A stretch of 64,000 bases of DNA, taken from positions 2,172,051 through 2,236,050 of the forward strand of contig NZ_CP110383.1 in NCBI RefSeq assembly GCF_026015965.1, given 5' to 3'. The notes under the pieces were generated by a model. It made no database searches. It was given only the letters and a program-made list of their open reading frames with translations, and was not told where the DNA came from. The translations under genes and the position numbers were made by a program. Within the stretch, counting starts at the first letter, position 1. Every line of letters begins with the position of its first letter. The DNA comes from Selenomonas sputigena (GTDB lineage: Bacteria > Bacillota > Negativicutes > Selenomonadales > Selenomonadaceae). This document shows, one piece after another, positions 25,138 to 33,652 of the stretch.

Positions 25138-26106
25138 TCAGCGTATCTTTTGCAGGAAGAGGCGCATACCGTCGGTGACGTAACGGTAAATCCACTCACT
25201 GCCGGCATGATATTCTCCACTGCTGTCCGGCGTATAAACATCTGTATGCACGCCGCCCCCAACGCTCTTGACCTCCAGTCTGCCGCCTCCGATGAACCGG
25301 CGGTACGCATACGGCTTATCCGCCCCGTTCTCGGAATCCGAATACATGGTAAATATCCCCGTCGCCGTATCGTAGCTGAACGCGACCCATTCCGAGCTGT
25401 CGTTCGCATCGATGACCATGTAGCGCGCGGGAACGGCGGGGCTTGCCTGCGGCGCGCTTGCCTGCTTTTTCGTCTTGCGCACGACGAATGAGATATACTC
25501 GCCATTGGCATCACCGCCGAGTACGTACGTTTCTCCTTCGTCGAGGAGGTCCTTCATGCTATTGAACATCCTTATTACATTCAAGATATACTCAGGCAGG
25601 GTCCTTTCCCCGATACCCGGGATATAGGCAACATGGGCGCTGCGGTCTTCCTGCCACTCATAGATCGCGTCATAGGCGCTGTTCTCGGGGATGAGCTGCT
25701 CTACCCGCACATCGCCCGGCTCCCACCCCTTCCATGATAAAATTGTCCACCGCTCGATGGGGCCCCCATCGTCGTAGAGGGTGAGCACGCCTGTTTTCTC
25801 GTCGTAGTCAAACGACCGGTTCCATCGGCCTGCCTCCTGCGTCGGGTCGACGATTTCATAGGTGCCCTGTTCGGGCTCGGGCGTCACGAGCACAGTCCCG
25901 TCGCTGCTGCCGCCGTTCGGTTTCGCATAGCGCTTGAGGATATAGGTGCTCTGATTATCCCATCGGTCTAGGCTCGTAAAGCGCGTCTCCCCGATATCCC
26001 CGTTGTAGAGCGCGGCGGAGGCAGGCTCCACCTGAGCCAGCAGGAATAGGGCGGCAAACAGCAGCGCCGCCGTGCAGGTCTTCATCATCGCGATTGGATG
26101 TCTCAT
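25138..26106 (-). CDS. Secreted protein with two YxIVD/FDYD modules, fourth gene of operon
   Basis: This 322-residue protein has a signal peptide (about 1-32, ending ASAA). After ALYNGDIGETRF and TYILKRYA come two copies of an unnamed module. Each has a start like TYEIVD or YMVIDAND, a middle W..(S/A)FDYD or W.AFSYD, and a strand like LTLYDD or FTMYSD. It ends YRYVTDGMRLFLQKIR. The protein at 53690-54682 has the same plan and nearly the same ends. I do not know the function; secretion and repeated beta-rich modules suggest a surface or extracellular role. The ATG follows AAGGAG; the previous gene ends 17 bp upstream. Confidence 0.75.
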   Translation of the reverse strand: MRHPIAMMKTCTAALLFAALFLLAQVEPASAALYNGDIGETRFTSLDRWDNQSTYILKRYAKPNGGSSDGTVLVTPEPEQGTYEIVDPTQEAGRWNRSFDYDEKTGVLTLYDDGGPIERWTILSWKGWEPGDVRVEQLIPENSAYDAIYEWQEDRSAHVAYIPGIGERTLPEYILNVIRMFNSMKDLLDEGETYVLGGDANGEYISFVVRKTKKQASAPQASPAVPARYMVIDANDSSEWVAFSYDTATGIFTMYSDSENGADKPYAYRRFIGGGRLEVKSVGGGVHTDVYTPDSSGEYHAGSEWIYRYVTDGMRLFLQKIR

Positions 26107-26123
26107 TTCCGTTCAGCTCCTTA

Positions 26124-26609
26124 TCACTTTGCTTTCTGAATGGTAAAGGTATGCGATTTCCCATCCGGCATATCGGCGGTGACGCTGATATCCTCCATGC
26201 TGTAGTTGCCGAGCCCGTTGATAGGGCCGTGAAACTGGATCAACGCCTGTATGATATATGCAGGCAATGTTTTCGGGCCTTTTCCTTCATAAAGGACTGG
26301 TATTTCATAGACCCCGCTGTAGGATTTGTTCTCCGGACGCAGCTCCTCCACGGTCACGCGGTTGTTCCAATAGTCGCTGAAATCCAGCCGCCGCACTGCG
26401 CCCTTATCGTCATACAGCGTAATTATCTGCGTGGACGTGTCGTAATCAAATGACCGATTCCATTCGGACGGCGACACCTCGTCCACGATGTTGTAGGCGC
26501 CGTGTTTCGGCGCGGCGGAGGCGACGCCTCCCTGCGCGAGCAGCAGCGTGCCGACGAGCAGGAATGCCGCCATGTAGACCTTAAAAATGTTCCTTGTTTG
26601 ATTCCTCAT
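26124..26609 (-). CDS. Secreted single-module protein, third gene of operon
   Basis: This 161-residue protein has a signal peptide (about 1-33, ending ASAAP) and one copy of the module seen twice in its neighbour: AYNIVDEVSPSEWNRSFDYD then IITLYDDKGAVRRLDF. VTVEELRPENKSY and TLPAYIIQALIQF follow, matching VRVEQLIPENSAY and TLPEYILNVIRMF next door. It is a one-module member of the family. The start follows AAGGAG in nearly the same leader as the next gene, a sign of tandem duplication. Function unknown. Confidence 0.75.
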   Translation of the reverse strand: MRNQTRNIFKVYMAAFLLVGTLLLAQGGVASAAPKHGAYNIVDEVSPSEWNRSFDYDTSTQIITLYDDKGAVRRLDFSDYWNNRVTVEELRPENKSYSGVYEIPVLYEGKGPKTLPAYIIQALIQFHGPINGLGNYSMEDISVTADMPDGKSHTFTIQKAK

Positions 26610-26614
26610 TTCAT

Positions 26615-27058
26615 TCAGCTCCTTATCCGTCGTGTCAGCTTATCCAAGATACACCGCCATCCATCTGCCCATATGAGATAGTCCAGCAGTGCTATCACTA
26701 TTCCTATGGAAAAAGACACAAGGTGTTCGTCTATTTCTTGTTCTTCTATATTAAGTACGAACTTAGCGACAACTCTAACTATGAGTAGCGCCATGATACC
26801 TGTTATCAACAGGCTCGGCCGTGTCTTTCCATCTATACAAGCAAACCGTACGCAAAACATTGTCGCAAGTGGCGGCATAGCATGTATAGCAAACCATAAA
26901 CCGAGCTCCGTTTGCCAAATCAACATAGCAACACAAAAAACACCGATAAGTGTCCAAATCACTGAAAGCTTTATGCGTTCTGCTTTAGGGCGTTTTGGCA
27001 GGCGCCATATCCATATAAAAACACCTACATAAATCAGTATCTCTATAGACCACCACAT
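26615..27058 (-). CDS. Small polytopic membrane protein, second gene of operon
   Basis: This 147-residue protein has about four membrane helices and starts MWWSIEILIYVGVFIWIW. It can be aligned with the 148-residue protein at 53189-53635: both have a Trp-rich first helix, a short basic/acidic loop (PKRPKAERIK versus PKEEHPKF), and a last helix with SIG...(L/V)...IW. Both sit immediately before a secreted YxIVD-module gene. The function is unknown; a partner or transport role for the secreted proteins is a guess. The ribosome binding site is weak (GAGAGC). Confidence 0.65.
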   Translation of the reverse strand: MWWSIEILIYVGVFIWIWRLPKRPKAERIKLSVIWTLIGVFCVAMLIWQTELGLWFAIHAMPPLATMFCVRFACIDGKTRPSLLITGIMALLIVRVVAKFVLNIEEQEIDEHLVSFSIGIVIALLDYLIWADGWRCILDKLTRRIRS

Positions 27059-27097
27059 AAACAGCTCTCACATCCTTCCTTGAGCAACATCCCTACC

Positions 27098-27685
27098 TCA
27101 CCGCAGCGTCCCCTCGTCTACCATCGGAGGAACTTTATTCCCCTTGTCAAGCGCATAGAGCACGTTCAGCACGTAGGCGGCGCTCCCGACATAGGCGATG
27201 CTGTTGTACTTGCGCACGCCGAACTTCTTGACGAGGGTGCGCGCCGTTTCATTCGGTCCCGTCTTGAAACAAACGCCCGTCTTGCTCGCCTGTTCCACGG
27301 GAACGAGGTGCGCATCGTCAAAGTCAAAATCATAGACGCCCTTCTCGTTCTTCTCGATAAACATACCGCGCCATGCGCCCGTGACATTACTGTGCGCGAA
27401 TCCGTAGACGCCCTGCATCACCGAACTCTTGCCGCCGCGCGGGTAGATCTCCAGCTCGGCAGGCACATAATAAGAGGTGACGAGTCCCTCGCGAATAACC
27501 TGTCTCTCCTCCTGGTGAATGATGACGTTGTAGTGGATGTCGACATCGCCGCCCTCCCCCGCAACCGTATACTGTGCGACCACGACGGGGAACCCCTTCG
27601 CCGACGCGAGGCCCGCATTCGCCCCGAGCGCGACGCACAAGACGGCGCAGAGTGCAATCGCAAAACTCCATACATGCTTTCTCAT
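27098..27685 (-). CDS. Secreted protein of unknown function, first gene of operon
   Basis: This 195-residue protein has a signal peptide (about 1-29, ending LASAKG) and a beta-rich body (VVAQYTVAGEGGDVDIHYNVIIH and similar). It does not obviously carry the YxIVD module of the later genes. The ATG at 27685 follows AAGGAGG. A tract of nine G's on this strand lies about 50 bp before the start, within a region homologous to the leader of the second locus at 53070-53135. I do not recognise the family. Confidence 0.7.
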   Translation of the reverse strand: MRKHVWSFAIALCAVLCVALGANAGLASAKGFPVVVAQYTVAGEGGDVDIHYNVIIHQEERQVIREGLVTSYYVPAELEIYPRGGKSSVMQGVYGFAHSNVTGAWRGMFIEKNEKGVYDFDFDDAHLVPVEQASKTGVCFKTGPNETARTLVKKFGVRKYNSIAYVGSAAYVLNVLYALDKGNKVPPMVDEGTLR

Positions 27686-27720
27686 AGAAATCCTCCTTGA
27701 ACAAAACCCAATATACTTTA

Positions 27721-27790
27721 GATATGGATATTATTCCCCCCCCCGCGGATTTTCCTGCTAATTCTAAAAATATTTTTCAAAATGATATAA
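27721..27790 (-). promoter_or_regulatory. Leader region with G9 tract, homologous to 53070-53135
   Basis: On the minus strand AAAAATATTTTT is followed by GCAGGAAAATCC, nine G's (27736-27744) and TATCCATA. The same order appears before the second secreted-module locus with ten G's. Homopolymer tracts of this kind vary in length during replication, so expression may switch on and off. Confidence 0.6.
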
Positions 27791-27805
27791 AACTCCGCAC
27801 AAAAA

Positions 27806-27836
27806 AGCCGCACACGTAAAACGCATGCGGCGGCTC
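27806..27836 (-). terminator. Hairpin with T run on the minus strand
   Basis: AGCCGC pairs with GCGGCT, and six T's follow on the minus strand. No gene on that strand lies upstream, so it looks like an orphan or insulating terminator between divergent promoters. Confidence 0.5.
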
Positions 27837-27938
27837 TATCCTAAGGAAATGGAAAACTGCATAGGCAGACATGACGTATAGGTTGCATCCTATGGTATAA
27901 TAGAGGAAAAATCATTGAACTGCGACAAAGGAGGCGCC

Positions 27939-28892
27939 ATGAAAATTCTGATTGCCTTGCGAACAAACGAGCATCATAAGGAACAGCTGCAAAGAAATGC
28001 GACGGGGGCAGAGCTTCTTTTCGTGCCCGCCGATCAGGTGCGTGAAGAAGACCTCGCCGATGTTGATGCCATCATCGGTAACGTGCCGACGGAGCTTCTG
28101 CCCGCAGCGAAGAAATTGCGCTGGTTGCAGCTCAATACGGCAGGGGCAGACACCTACTGCAAAGAAGGCGTGCTCAAGGACGATGTCCTCCTGACGAATG
28201 CGACGGGAGCCTATGGCCTTGCCCTTTCCGAGCATCTGCTCGCACAGCTCCTCGCGATGATGAAGAAGCTCTATCCCTACTATGACAACCAGAAGAAGGG
28301 AATCTGGCACGATGAAGGGAGCGTCACCTCGATCGAGGACGCGACCGTCTTGATTCTCGGCGCAGGCGACATCGGTCGTGCCTTCGCGCGTCGCGTCAAG
28401 GCGCTCGGCGCTTACGTCATCGGCGTGCGCCGCCGTGAGGGAACGAAGCCCTTCGGCATCGACGAGATGGGCACGATGGAAGAACTCGATTCTCTGCTCG
28501 CACGTGCTGATGTCGTCGTATCGGTTCTGCCAGGGACACCGGCGACGAGGGGTATCTTCGACAAAAAGCGCTTTACTGCGATGAAAAAAGGCTCCTACTT
28601 CCTGAACATCGGGCGCGGCAACGCCGTCGTCACGGAAGATCTCATCGAAGTGATGAAGGAAGGGCATCTCGCAGGCGCGGCGCTCGACGTCACAGATCCC
28701 GAGCCCCTTCCCGCCGATCACTCGCTCTGGCATACACCGAATATTTATATAACGCCGCATATCTCGGGCGACGATCACCTGAGCGCAACGCAGGATAAGA
28801 TCGTTCAGATCGCTGCGAGAAATCTTGCGGCATTCATGCAGGGCGTACCGCTCGAAAACCTCGTCAATCGCACGACGGGATACAAGGACTGA
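27939..28892 (+). CDS. D-isomer-specific 2-hydroxyacid dehydrogenase family protein
   Basis: This 317-residue NAD(P)-dependent dehydrogenase has a split catalytic domain around a central Rossmann fold. The nucleotide motif is LILGAGDIGRAFARRV (about residue 140). The catalytic set shows as an Arg in SVLPGTPATRG or nearby, Asp in GAALDVTDPEPLP, and a His in YITPHISGDD. The substrate could be a 2-keto acid such as glyoxylate, hydroxypyruvate or 2-ketoisocaproate. The ATG at 27939 follows AAAGGAGG; an upstream TTG is not needed. The CsoR-type gene follows within 11 bp. Confidence 0.9.
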   Translation: MKILIALRTNEHHKEQLQRNATGAELLFVPADQVREEDLADVDAIIGNVPTELLPAAKKLRWLQLNTAGADTYCKEGVLKDDVLLTNATGAYGLALSEHLLAQLLAMMKKLYPYYDNQKKGIWHDEGSVTSIEDATVLILGAGDIGRAFARRVKALGAYVIGVRRREGTKPFGIDEMGTMEELDSLLARADVVVSVLPGTPATRGIFDKKRFTAMKKGSYFLNIGRGNAVVTEDLIEVMKEGHLAGAALDVTDPEPLPADHSLWHTPNIYITPHISGDDHLSATQDKIVQIAARNLAAFMQGVPLENLVNRTTGYKD

Positions 28893-28903
28893 GGAGGGAT
28901 ACG

Positions 28904-29179
28904 ATGCGTCAATGCATGGACATGGAGAACCTGCACCGCAGGCTCAGAAAGATTCGCGGACAGGTCGAGGCTCTCGACCGCATGGTCGAGGAGGAAATTC
29001 CATGTGAGGACCTTCTCTCGCAAATCAATGCCGCAAAGGCTGCGCTGCACAAATGCGGTCAAATCGTGCTCGAAGGCCACATCCAACACTGCGTGAAAGA
29101 CGGCATCGCCCACGGCGATGCGGAAAAGACGGTCGAGAGCTTCACCAAGGCGGTCGAGCGCTTCGCCAATATGGGATGA
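28904..29179 (+). CDS. CsoR/FrmR family metal- or formaldehyde-sensing repressor
   Basis: This 91-residue all-helical DNA-binding protein (DUF156 family) binds as a tetramer. The sensing set is visible: Cys in EEIPCEDLL and His/Cys in EGHIQHCV, matching the Cys-His-Cys of Cu(I)-sensing CsoR; FrmR-type formaldehyde or Ni sensors share part of it. Its place 11 bp after the dehydrogenase suggests cotranscription. The target gene is not evident here; the metal ATPase cassette is 6 kb away. The ATG follows GAGGAGGG. Confidence 0.9.
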   Translation: MRQCMDMENLHRRLRKIRGQVEALDRMVEEEIPCEDLLSQINAAKAALHKCGQIVLEGHIQHCVKDGIAHGDAEKTVESFTKAVERFANMG

Positions 29180-29211
29180 GACTTTGTGAACGTCAGCTGC
29201 ACCCTGTGGGC

Positions 29212-29262
29212 TTGATTTGCGGAACGTTTTCATATACGACTTTGGCATACGGATTAAAACGA
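29212..29262 (-). repeat. Decayed fragment of the 118-bp repeat unit
   Basis: The minus strand of the unit (CTTGATTTGCGG, ACGTTTTC, then CATACG-like sequence) is recognisable just past the CsoR gene. Confidence 0.45.
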
Positions 29263-29285
29263 ATACCGAAAGCGCCCGGCTAATT

Positions 29286-30809
29286 CTACTTCTTCTCGCC
29301 AAATTGCGCGAGAGCTTCGGAGAAGTCCTCAACGAGTTCGACCGCGCCCGTGTATTCGCCGTTCTCGTCGTAGATGGCGAGATAGCGCACGCCGACAGGC
29401 TTGCCCTTGATATAGCGATAGATCTCCATGCGATCGCGCTTCTTCGCCTTGAAATCGGCGACGAGCTGCTCGATGATCGGCACGATGTTGGCGGGATGGC
29501 AGTTGTAGACCTTGCTGCCCAAAGCGATGCGCGGGCGCGCGAAGACCTGCCCGGGATTCGAGAAGAAGCGCAGCATCTCGTCCTTGTCGATGTAGGTGAT
29601 GTCGACGGGCAGGAGGTTCAAGATGGCTTCTAGCTCCTTGCAGCCGATTTCGCCCGTCGATAGCCGCACCTTGCCCGAGGCGATCATCTTGCGCTCTTTC
29701 GCTTCTGCCTCCGCAACATAGGCATCGCCCGCCGCCCATTTCGGTGCATCCTTGATGAATGCGATGCCGAATTCCGGCATGTCGCGGTAAATCATGAGCC
29801 AATCTTCTTCAGAGAAGAAGCGCAGCGTCAGCGGGAAGAGGATCTTCTCTTCCTTGTAGATCATGTCACGGATGCGCTGGAAAAAGGCCGAATAACGCTC
29901 CTCTTCGCCCGAGATCCCATCGCCGAACGACTTCATGAGTGCGCGAAGCTCCGCCTTGATCTCATCATCGACACCCCACATGACGCCCGAAGGACCCGTC
30001 ACGCCGTAGCGGTAGAGAAGTGTCATGAGCAGCGATTCCTTCTTGCCGTAGTGCGAGTAGATCGCGTGCAGTTCGCCGAGACCGCGGCTCAAGCCGGGGA
30101 CATCGTTCGCCTCCAAGGCGGTTTTCAGGCGATCAAGGAGTTCGGACAGCCCCTTGTTTTCGAGATTTAACACCGTAAGCGGATGCCCGTCGGGCAGATC
30201 CTGCACCTCGGGTGCGGCGTCCGCAGCGGGCGCTGCGCCGCCAATATGCCCGTGGAAGAGCGCCGAGTGTACATCGCAGAGCTTCTGCACCTCGTGAATC
30301 GGCGTGCCGCCTTCGATGAGCTGCTGCTCGGCAGCGGAGATCTCCTCGGCCGAAACGCTCGCGAAGTCTTTGATGAAATCTTTGCGTACCGTCTCCAGAG
30401 ACTCGCCCGCCGAAAGGCGCTGCAGGAAACCCTTGAGCACAGCCGCGCGTTCCGTCGCCTCTCCGTCCGCCGCGCCTGCCGTCGCAGCTGCATGGGTGCA
30501 GCCGCAGCCGCCTTCGCCGTGCACATGGGGCTGCGCCTCGTGCGTACCGCAAGAGCTGCACGCATGCGCCGCAGCAGCTTCATCCTGCTTGATCGTGAAA
30601 CCGCGTGCCTCCAGCTCGCGCACGACGTCTTCCAACTTCATCCCCTTGATCGCCACACCCTTGGGCACGGTCATGACGCGCCCCATGACGTTCAAGACCA
30701 TCGGATTCGTAATCTCCTTGAAGCCGATCTCTGCCATTGCCTGCTGAAACTCCGGAAACTCCTCGACAAGTTCCGCCACCGTTTTATTTAAGTCCAATTC
30801 CTTTTTCAT
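29286..30809 (-). CDS. DUF438 protein: DUF1858, DUF438, hemerythrin-like and PAS domains
   Basis: This 507-residue protein has domains in the usual order: DUF1858 (about 1-65, LDLNKTVAELVEEFPEF), a Cys/His-rich linker (CSSCGTHEAQPHVHGEGGCGC), DUF438 (about 110-185), a HHE/hemerythrin-like helical bundle (about 205-340) and a PAS domain (about 375-500). Hemerythrin-like plus PAS architecture suggests sensing of oxygen, NO or redox state in an anaerobe. The ATG at 30809 follows AGGAGAG; an upstream in-frame ATG is not supported. It is a single gene. Confidence 0.88.
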   Translation of the reverse strand: MKKELDLNKTVAELVEEFPEFQQAMAEIGFKEITNPMVLNVMGRVMTVPKGVAIKGMKLEDVVRELEARGFTIKQDEAAAAHACSSCGTHEAQPHVHGEGGCGCTHAAATAGAADGEATERAAVLKGFLQRLSAGESLETVRKDFIKDFASVSAEEISAAEQQLIEGGTPIHEVQKLCDVHSALFHGHIGGAAPAADAAPEVQDLPDGHPLTVLNLENKGLSELLDRLKTALEANDVPGLSRGLGELHAIYSHYGKKESLLMTLLYRYGVTGPSGVMWGVDDEIKAELRALMKSFGDGISGEEERYSAFFQRIRDMIYKEEKILFPLTLRFFSEEDWLMIYRDMPEFGIAFIKDAPKWAAGDAYVAEAEAKERKMIASGKVRLSTGEIGCKELEAILNLLPVDITYIDKDEMLRFFSNPGQVFARPRIALGSKVYNCHPANIVPIIEQLVADFKAKKRDRMEIYRYIKGKPVGVRYLAIYDENGEYTGAVELVEDFSEALAQFGEKK

Positions 30810-31001
30810 ATCGATCTCTCCTGTTCCAAATCTGAATGCGTTTCTCATTGCTGTCATTATAACAAATACAGATTGCGCTTGTCGTCATATTTGTTACGGG
30901 TTTTGGAGCAGCATTTGTTTAGTTCGGTATTGACAATGCCTGTGATGCATGATATTCTTTGGCGGAAGGATTGTTATGAAGAAATAAAATTTCTATATTT
31001 G

Positions 31002-31149
31002 GGTCAGGTGTCGCAAGACTTAATAGGGAAGTCGGTTGAAGCCGGCGCGGTCACGCCACTGTAACAGGGAGCACGCTGCAAAATGCCACTGAGGAAACTT
31101 GGGAAGGTGCAGCCGTGCGATGAACTGGAGCCAGGAGAACTGCCTGATC
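31002..31149 (+). ncRNA. Cobalamin (B12) riboswitch aptamer
   Basis: The conserved parts are present in order: P1 arm GTCAGG, TAATAGGGAA, GCCACTGT, GGGAAGG, the B12-box-like GAGCCAGGAGAACTGCC and the closing CCTGA. It precedes a TonB-dependent receptor and a terminator at 31262-31309. B12 binding should therefore stop transcription of the receptor when the vitamin is plentiful. Confidence 0.93.
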
Positions 31150-31261
31150 AACAATCACCGTTTGAACCTGCGAGCGATGGGGAGGAGATTTTGGCGGCAG
31201 CAAGCCCATGCCTTTTGCTAGGCCGAGGCACAGCGTACAGCCATTGACGGAAGTTTTCGCG

Positions 31262-31309
31262 CAGCCCCTCCTTTTTCGCGCACGAAAGGAGGGGTTGTGT
31301 TTTATTTTT
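31262..31309 (+). terminator. Riboswitch-linked intrinsic terminator
   Basis: Stem CCCCTCCTTT with AAAGGAGGGG and a long T-rich run, about 110 nt after the aptamer and 50 nt before the receptor gene. This layout indicates control by transcription termination. Confidence 0.85.
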
Positions 31310-31357
31310 GGAGATTGTGCGTGTAGTTTACTAGATGAGGAAAGGGAGTTCTGCAAA

Positions 31358-33595
31358 ATGAATCCATGGAAAAAGAAATGCCTGACGCTTGCCGTCATCT
31401 GTTCCGTTGCGGGAACAACCCAAGTGTATGCGGCGGAAAAAAGTGCTGAGACGACGAACACAGCAGTTGATTCGACGACGGTGTCCACGGAAACTTCGTC
31501 CGCGGGGGGGGGACATGACCTCGGAGAGACGACCGTCACGGCGACGAGAGTCGCGGAACCTGTCAACAAAGTTCCCGCCAACGTCACCGTCATCACGGCG
31601 AAAGAACTTGAAAAGAGGCATGTCTTCAGTTTGCGCGAAGCGCTTGCGAGGGAGGCAGGCATCTATGTTGCGCCGACGGCAGAAGTGAAGGATGGCTTGG
31701 AGCTGCGTGGATTTAGCAGTCCGAACATCCTTGTCATGTACAATGGACAGCAGCTCAACACGGCCTTTGACGGCGGCGTCAATTGGGATTCCATCCCGCT
31801 CAGTGACATCGAGCGCATCGAGATCGTGCGCGGAGCCAGTTCCTCGCTCTACGGCGGTCATGCTGTCGCCGGTGTCATCAACATCATTACGAAGAAACCG
31901 AAAAAGCCGGAGAATCCAGAGCAGCAGCTCCTTCATGGCAAAATTGAAGTCTCTCACGGCAGCAACAACACATGGCAGCGCGGCATGCAGGTCACGGGCG
32001 GCGACGGTAAGCTCGACTTCCGTCTCGGTTACGAAAAACGTACATCGGATGGCTGGGTCGGGCACTATGCCACGACGGAAGAGTGGTATAATGCAGGTGT
32101 TACTCCGGATGCGACGGGCGTATTTCCGAAGCTTTCTGATGGCGAATATATCGTAGGCAGCCGTGGTGCAAGAAAAAGATCAAGTGAAAATGTCTTCTTT
32201 GATATGAATTACGACTTTGATGCCAGCCGTTCGCTCAGCTACACCTATATGCACAATTCTTATAAGTATTCTTACCATGACCCCATCACTTATTTGCGTG
32301 ATGCGAGCGGAAATCCTACATTTTCCGGGACGGTACTCTTGCCGAACGGTAATTATATCAGCGCCTCGCCAGGGGATTTTCTCGGCTATATGGGAAAGCG
32401 CGAGCAAGACGTCCACAAATTGCGCTATGAGGATAAGAAAAACTCTTTCACGGCGAACATCGGCTATAGCGACACCACGAAGGATGGTTATTCCGGTGCC
32501 TCGTGGCGCGCTACAAGCATCGATTGGACGGGATTGGGAAACCGAGCGGAATATCCTACGAAGAACTACAATATAGAAGCGCAAAAGAAATGGACGATTA
32601 AGAATCATACGCTGCTTGCAGGCTTTGCATGGATGAAAGACAAGATGCGCTATCGTGCCGTTGATCTTCATCGTTGGAAGGATTGGAGTTCAGAATATGG
32701 CGATCCATACGCACAGAGCGGTGGATCCATCATCTCCACAGCTCTTTTCGTGCAGGATGAGTTAGAGCTTGATCCGCGTTGGCGGCTGCAGGTCGGTCTG
32801 CGTTATGACCGCTTCGATAAGAAGGATGGCTATTCCTACATCGATGATGTACGCAAAGATTATGAAGACACGGCCTTCAATGCCTGGAGTCCAAAATTCG
32901 CTGTGACCTATGAGCCGCAAAAGGACACGATGATTTATGCCAGCTTTGGCAAATCATTCAATCCGCCGTCGATTTATCGTCTTTATCGCCGTGCGGGAGA
33001 CGACCCGCGTTCCATCAAGGCCAATCCTGATCTGACGCCGGAAAAATCTACGACGTACGAACTGGGAATGAAACAGAAGATAAACAAGAACACCTCATAT
33101 GGTTTGACGTTCTTCCGCGTGGATACGAAGGATAAGATTGCCATCGCTACGCGCAACGGTATCAGAGCCTATTACAACATGAATGAAGCGATGATCAAGG
33201 GGATAGAGTTCGACGTCAAGCATCGTCTGAGCCGCGATTGGCGGGTATATCTGAACTACACCTTTGAATCAGGCGAATATACGAGCGGCGGCGATACGTA
33301 CCGAGATTGGGATTTGCCGAAGCACATGGCAGGCTTCGGTATCGACTATACGCGCGGGAAGTTCGGCGGTGTCCTTGATGCAAGGTATGTGGCCGCAAGG
33401 CAGGATGTTGATACAACTACTGGTGAATACGGCTCAGAGGACAGTTTCTTCACTACGAATCTCTACTTGACGTATAAGTTCGACGACAGCTTCAGAATGC
33501 AGTTCGGCATCGATAACCTCTTCAATCGGCACTTCTACGCGAATGAAGCAGCGAGCGATAGAACCTACTCTCTCGGTGCGACGTATTCCTTCTAG
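31358..33595 (+). CDS. TonB-dependent outer-membrane receptor, probably for cobalamin (BtuB-like)
   Basis: This 745-residue protein has a signal peptide (about 1-25, ending VYAA), a TonB-box-like ETTVTATR, a plug domain (about 75-180; GSSSLYGGHAVAGVINIITKK) and a 22-strand-type barrel ending ATYSF with terminal Phe. It imports a large ligand with energy from TonB. The B12 riboswitch upstream points to cobalamin or a related corrinoid. The long upstream extension is in the riboswitch leader and is not coding; the ATG at 31358 follows GGGAG. Presence of this class supports a diderm cell. Confidence 0.9.
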   Translation: MNPWKKKCLTLAVICSVAGTTQVYAAEKSAETTNTAVDSTTVSTETSSAGGGHDLGETTVTATRVAEPVNKVPANVTVITAKELEKRHVFSLREALAREAGIYVAPTAEVKDGLELRGFSSPNILVMYNGQQLNTAFDGGVNWDSIPLSDIERIEIVRGASSSLYGGHAVAGVINIITKKPKKPENPEQQLLHGKIEVSHGSNNTWQRGMQVTGGDGKLDFRLGYEKRTSDGWVGHYATTEEWYNAGVTPDATGVFPKLSDGEYIVGSRGARKRSSENVFFDMNYDFDASRSLSYTYMHNSYKYSYHDPITYLRDASGNPTFSGTVLLPNGNYISASPGDFLGYMGKREQDVHKLRYEDKKNSFTANIGYSDTTKDGYSGASWRATSIDWTGLGNRAEYPTKNYNIEAQKKWTIKNHTLLAGFAWMKDKMRYRAVDLHRWKDWSSEYGDPYAQSGGSIISTALFVQDELELDPRWRLQVGLRYDRFDKKDGYSYIDDVRKDYEDTAFNAWSPKFAVTYEPQKDTMIYASFGKSFNPPSIYRLYRRAGDDPRSIKANPDLTPEKSTTYELGMKQKINKNTSYGLTFFRVDTKDKIAIATRNGIRAYYNMNEAMIKGIEFDVKHRLSRDWRVYLNYTFESGEYTSGGDTYRDWDLPKHMAGFGIDYTRGKFGGVLDARYVAARQDVDTTTGEYGSEDSFFTTNLYLTYKFDDSFRMQFGIDNLFNRHFYANEAASDRTYSLGATYSF

Positions 33596-33652
33596 GGAAG
33601 CGCGGATAAACCCGGCAGGGCTTATCATATCTGCACCACGAAAGGACACTTC

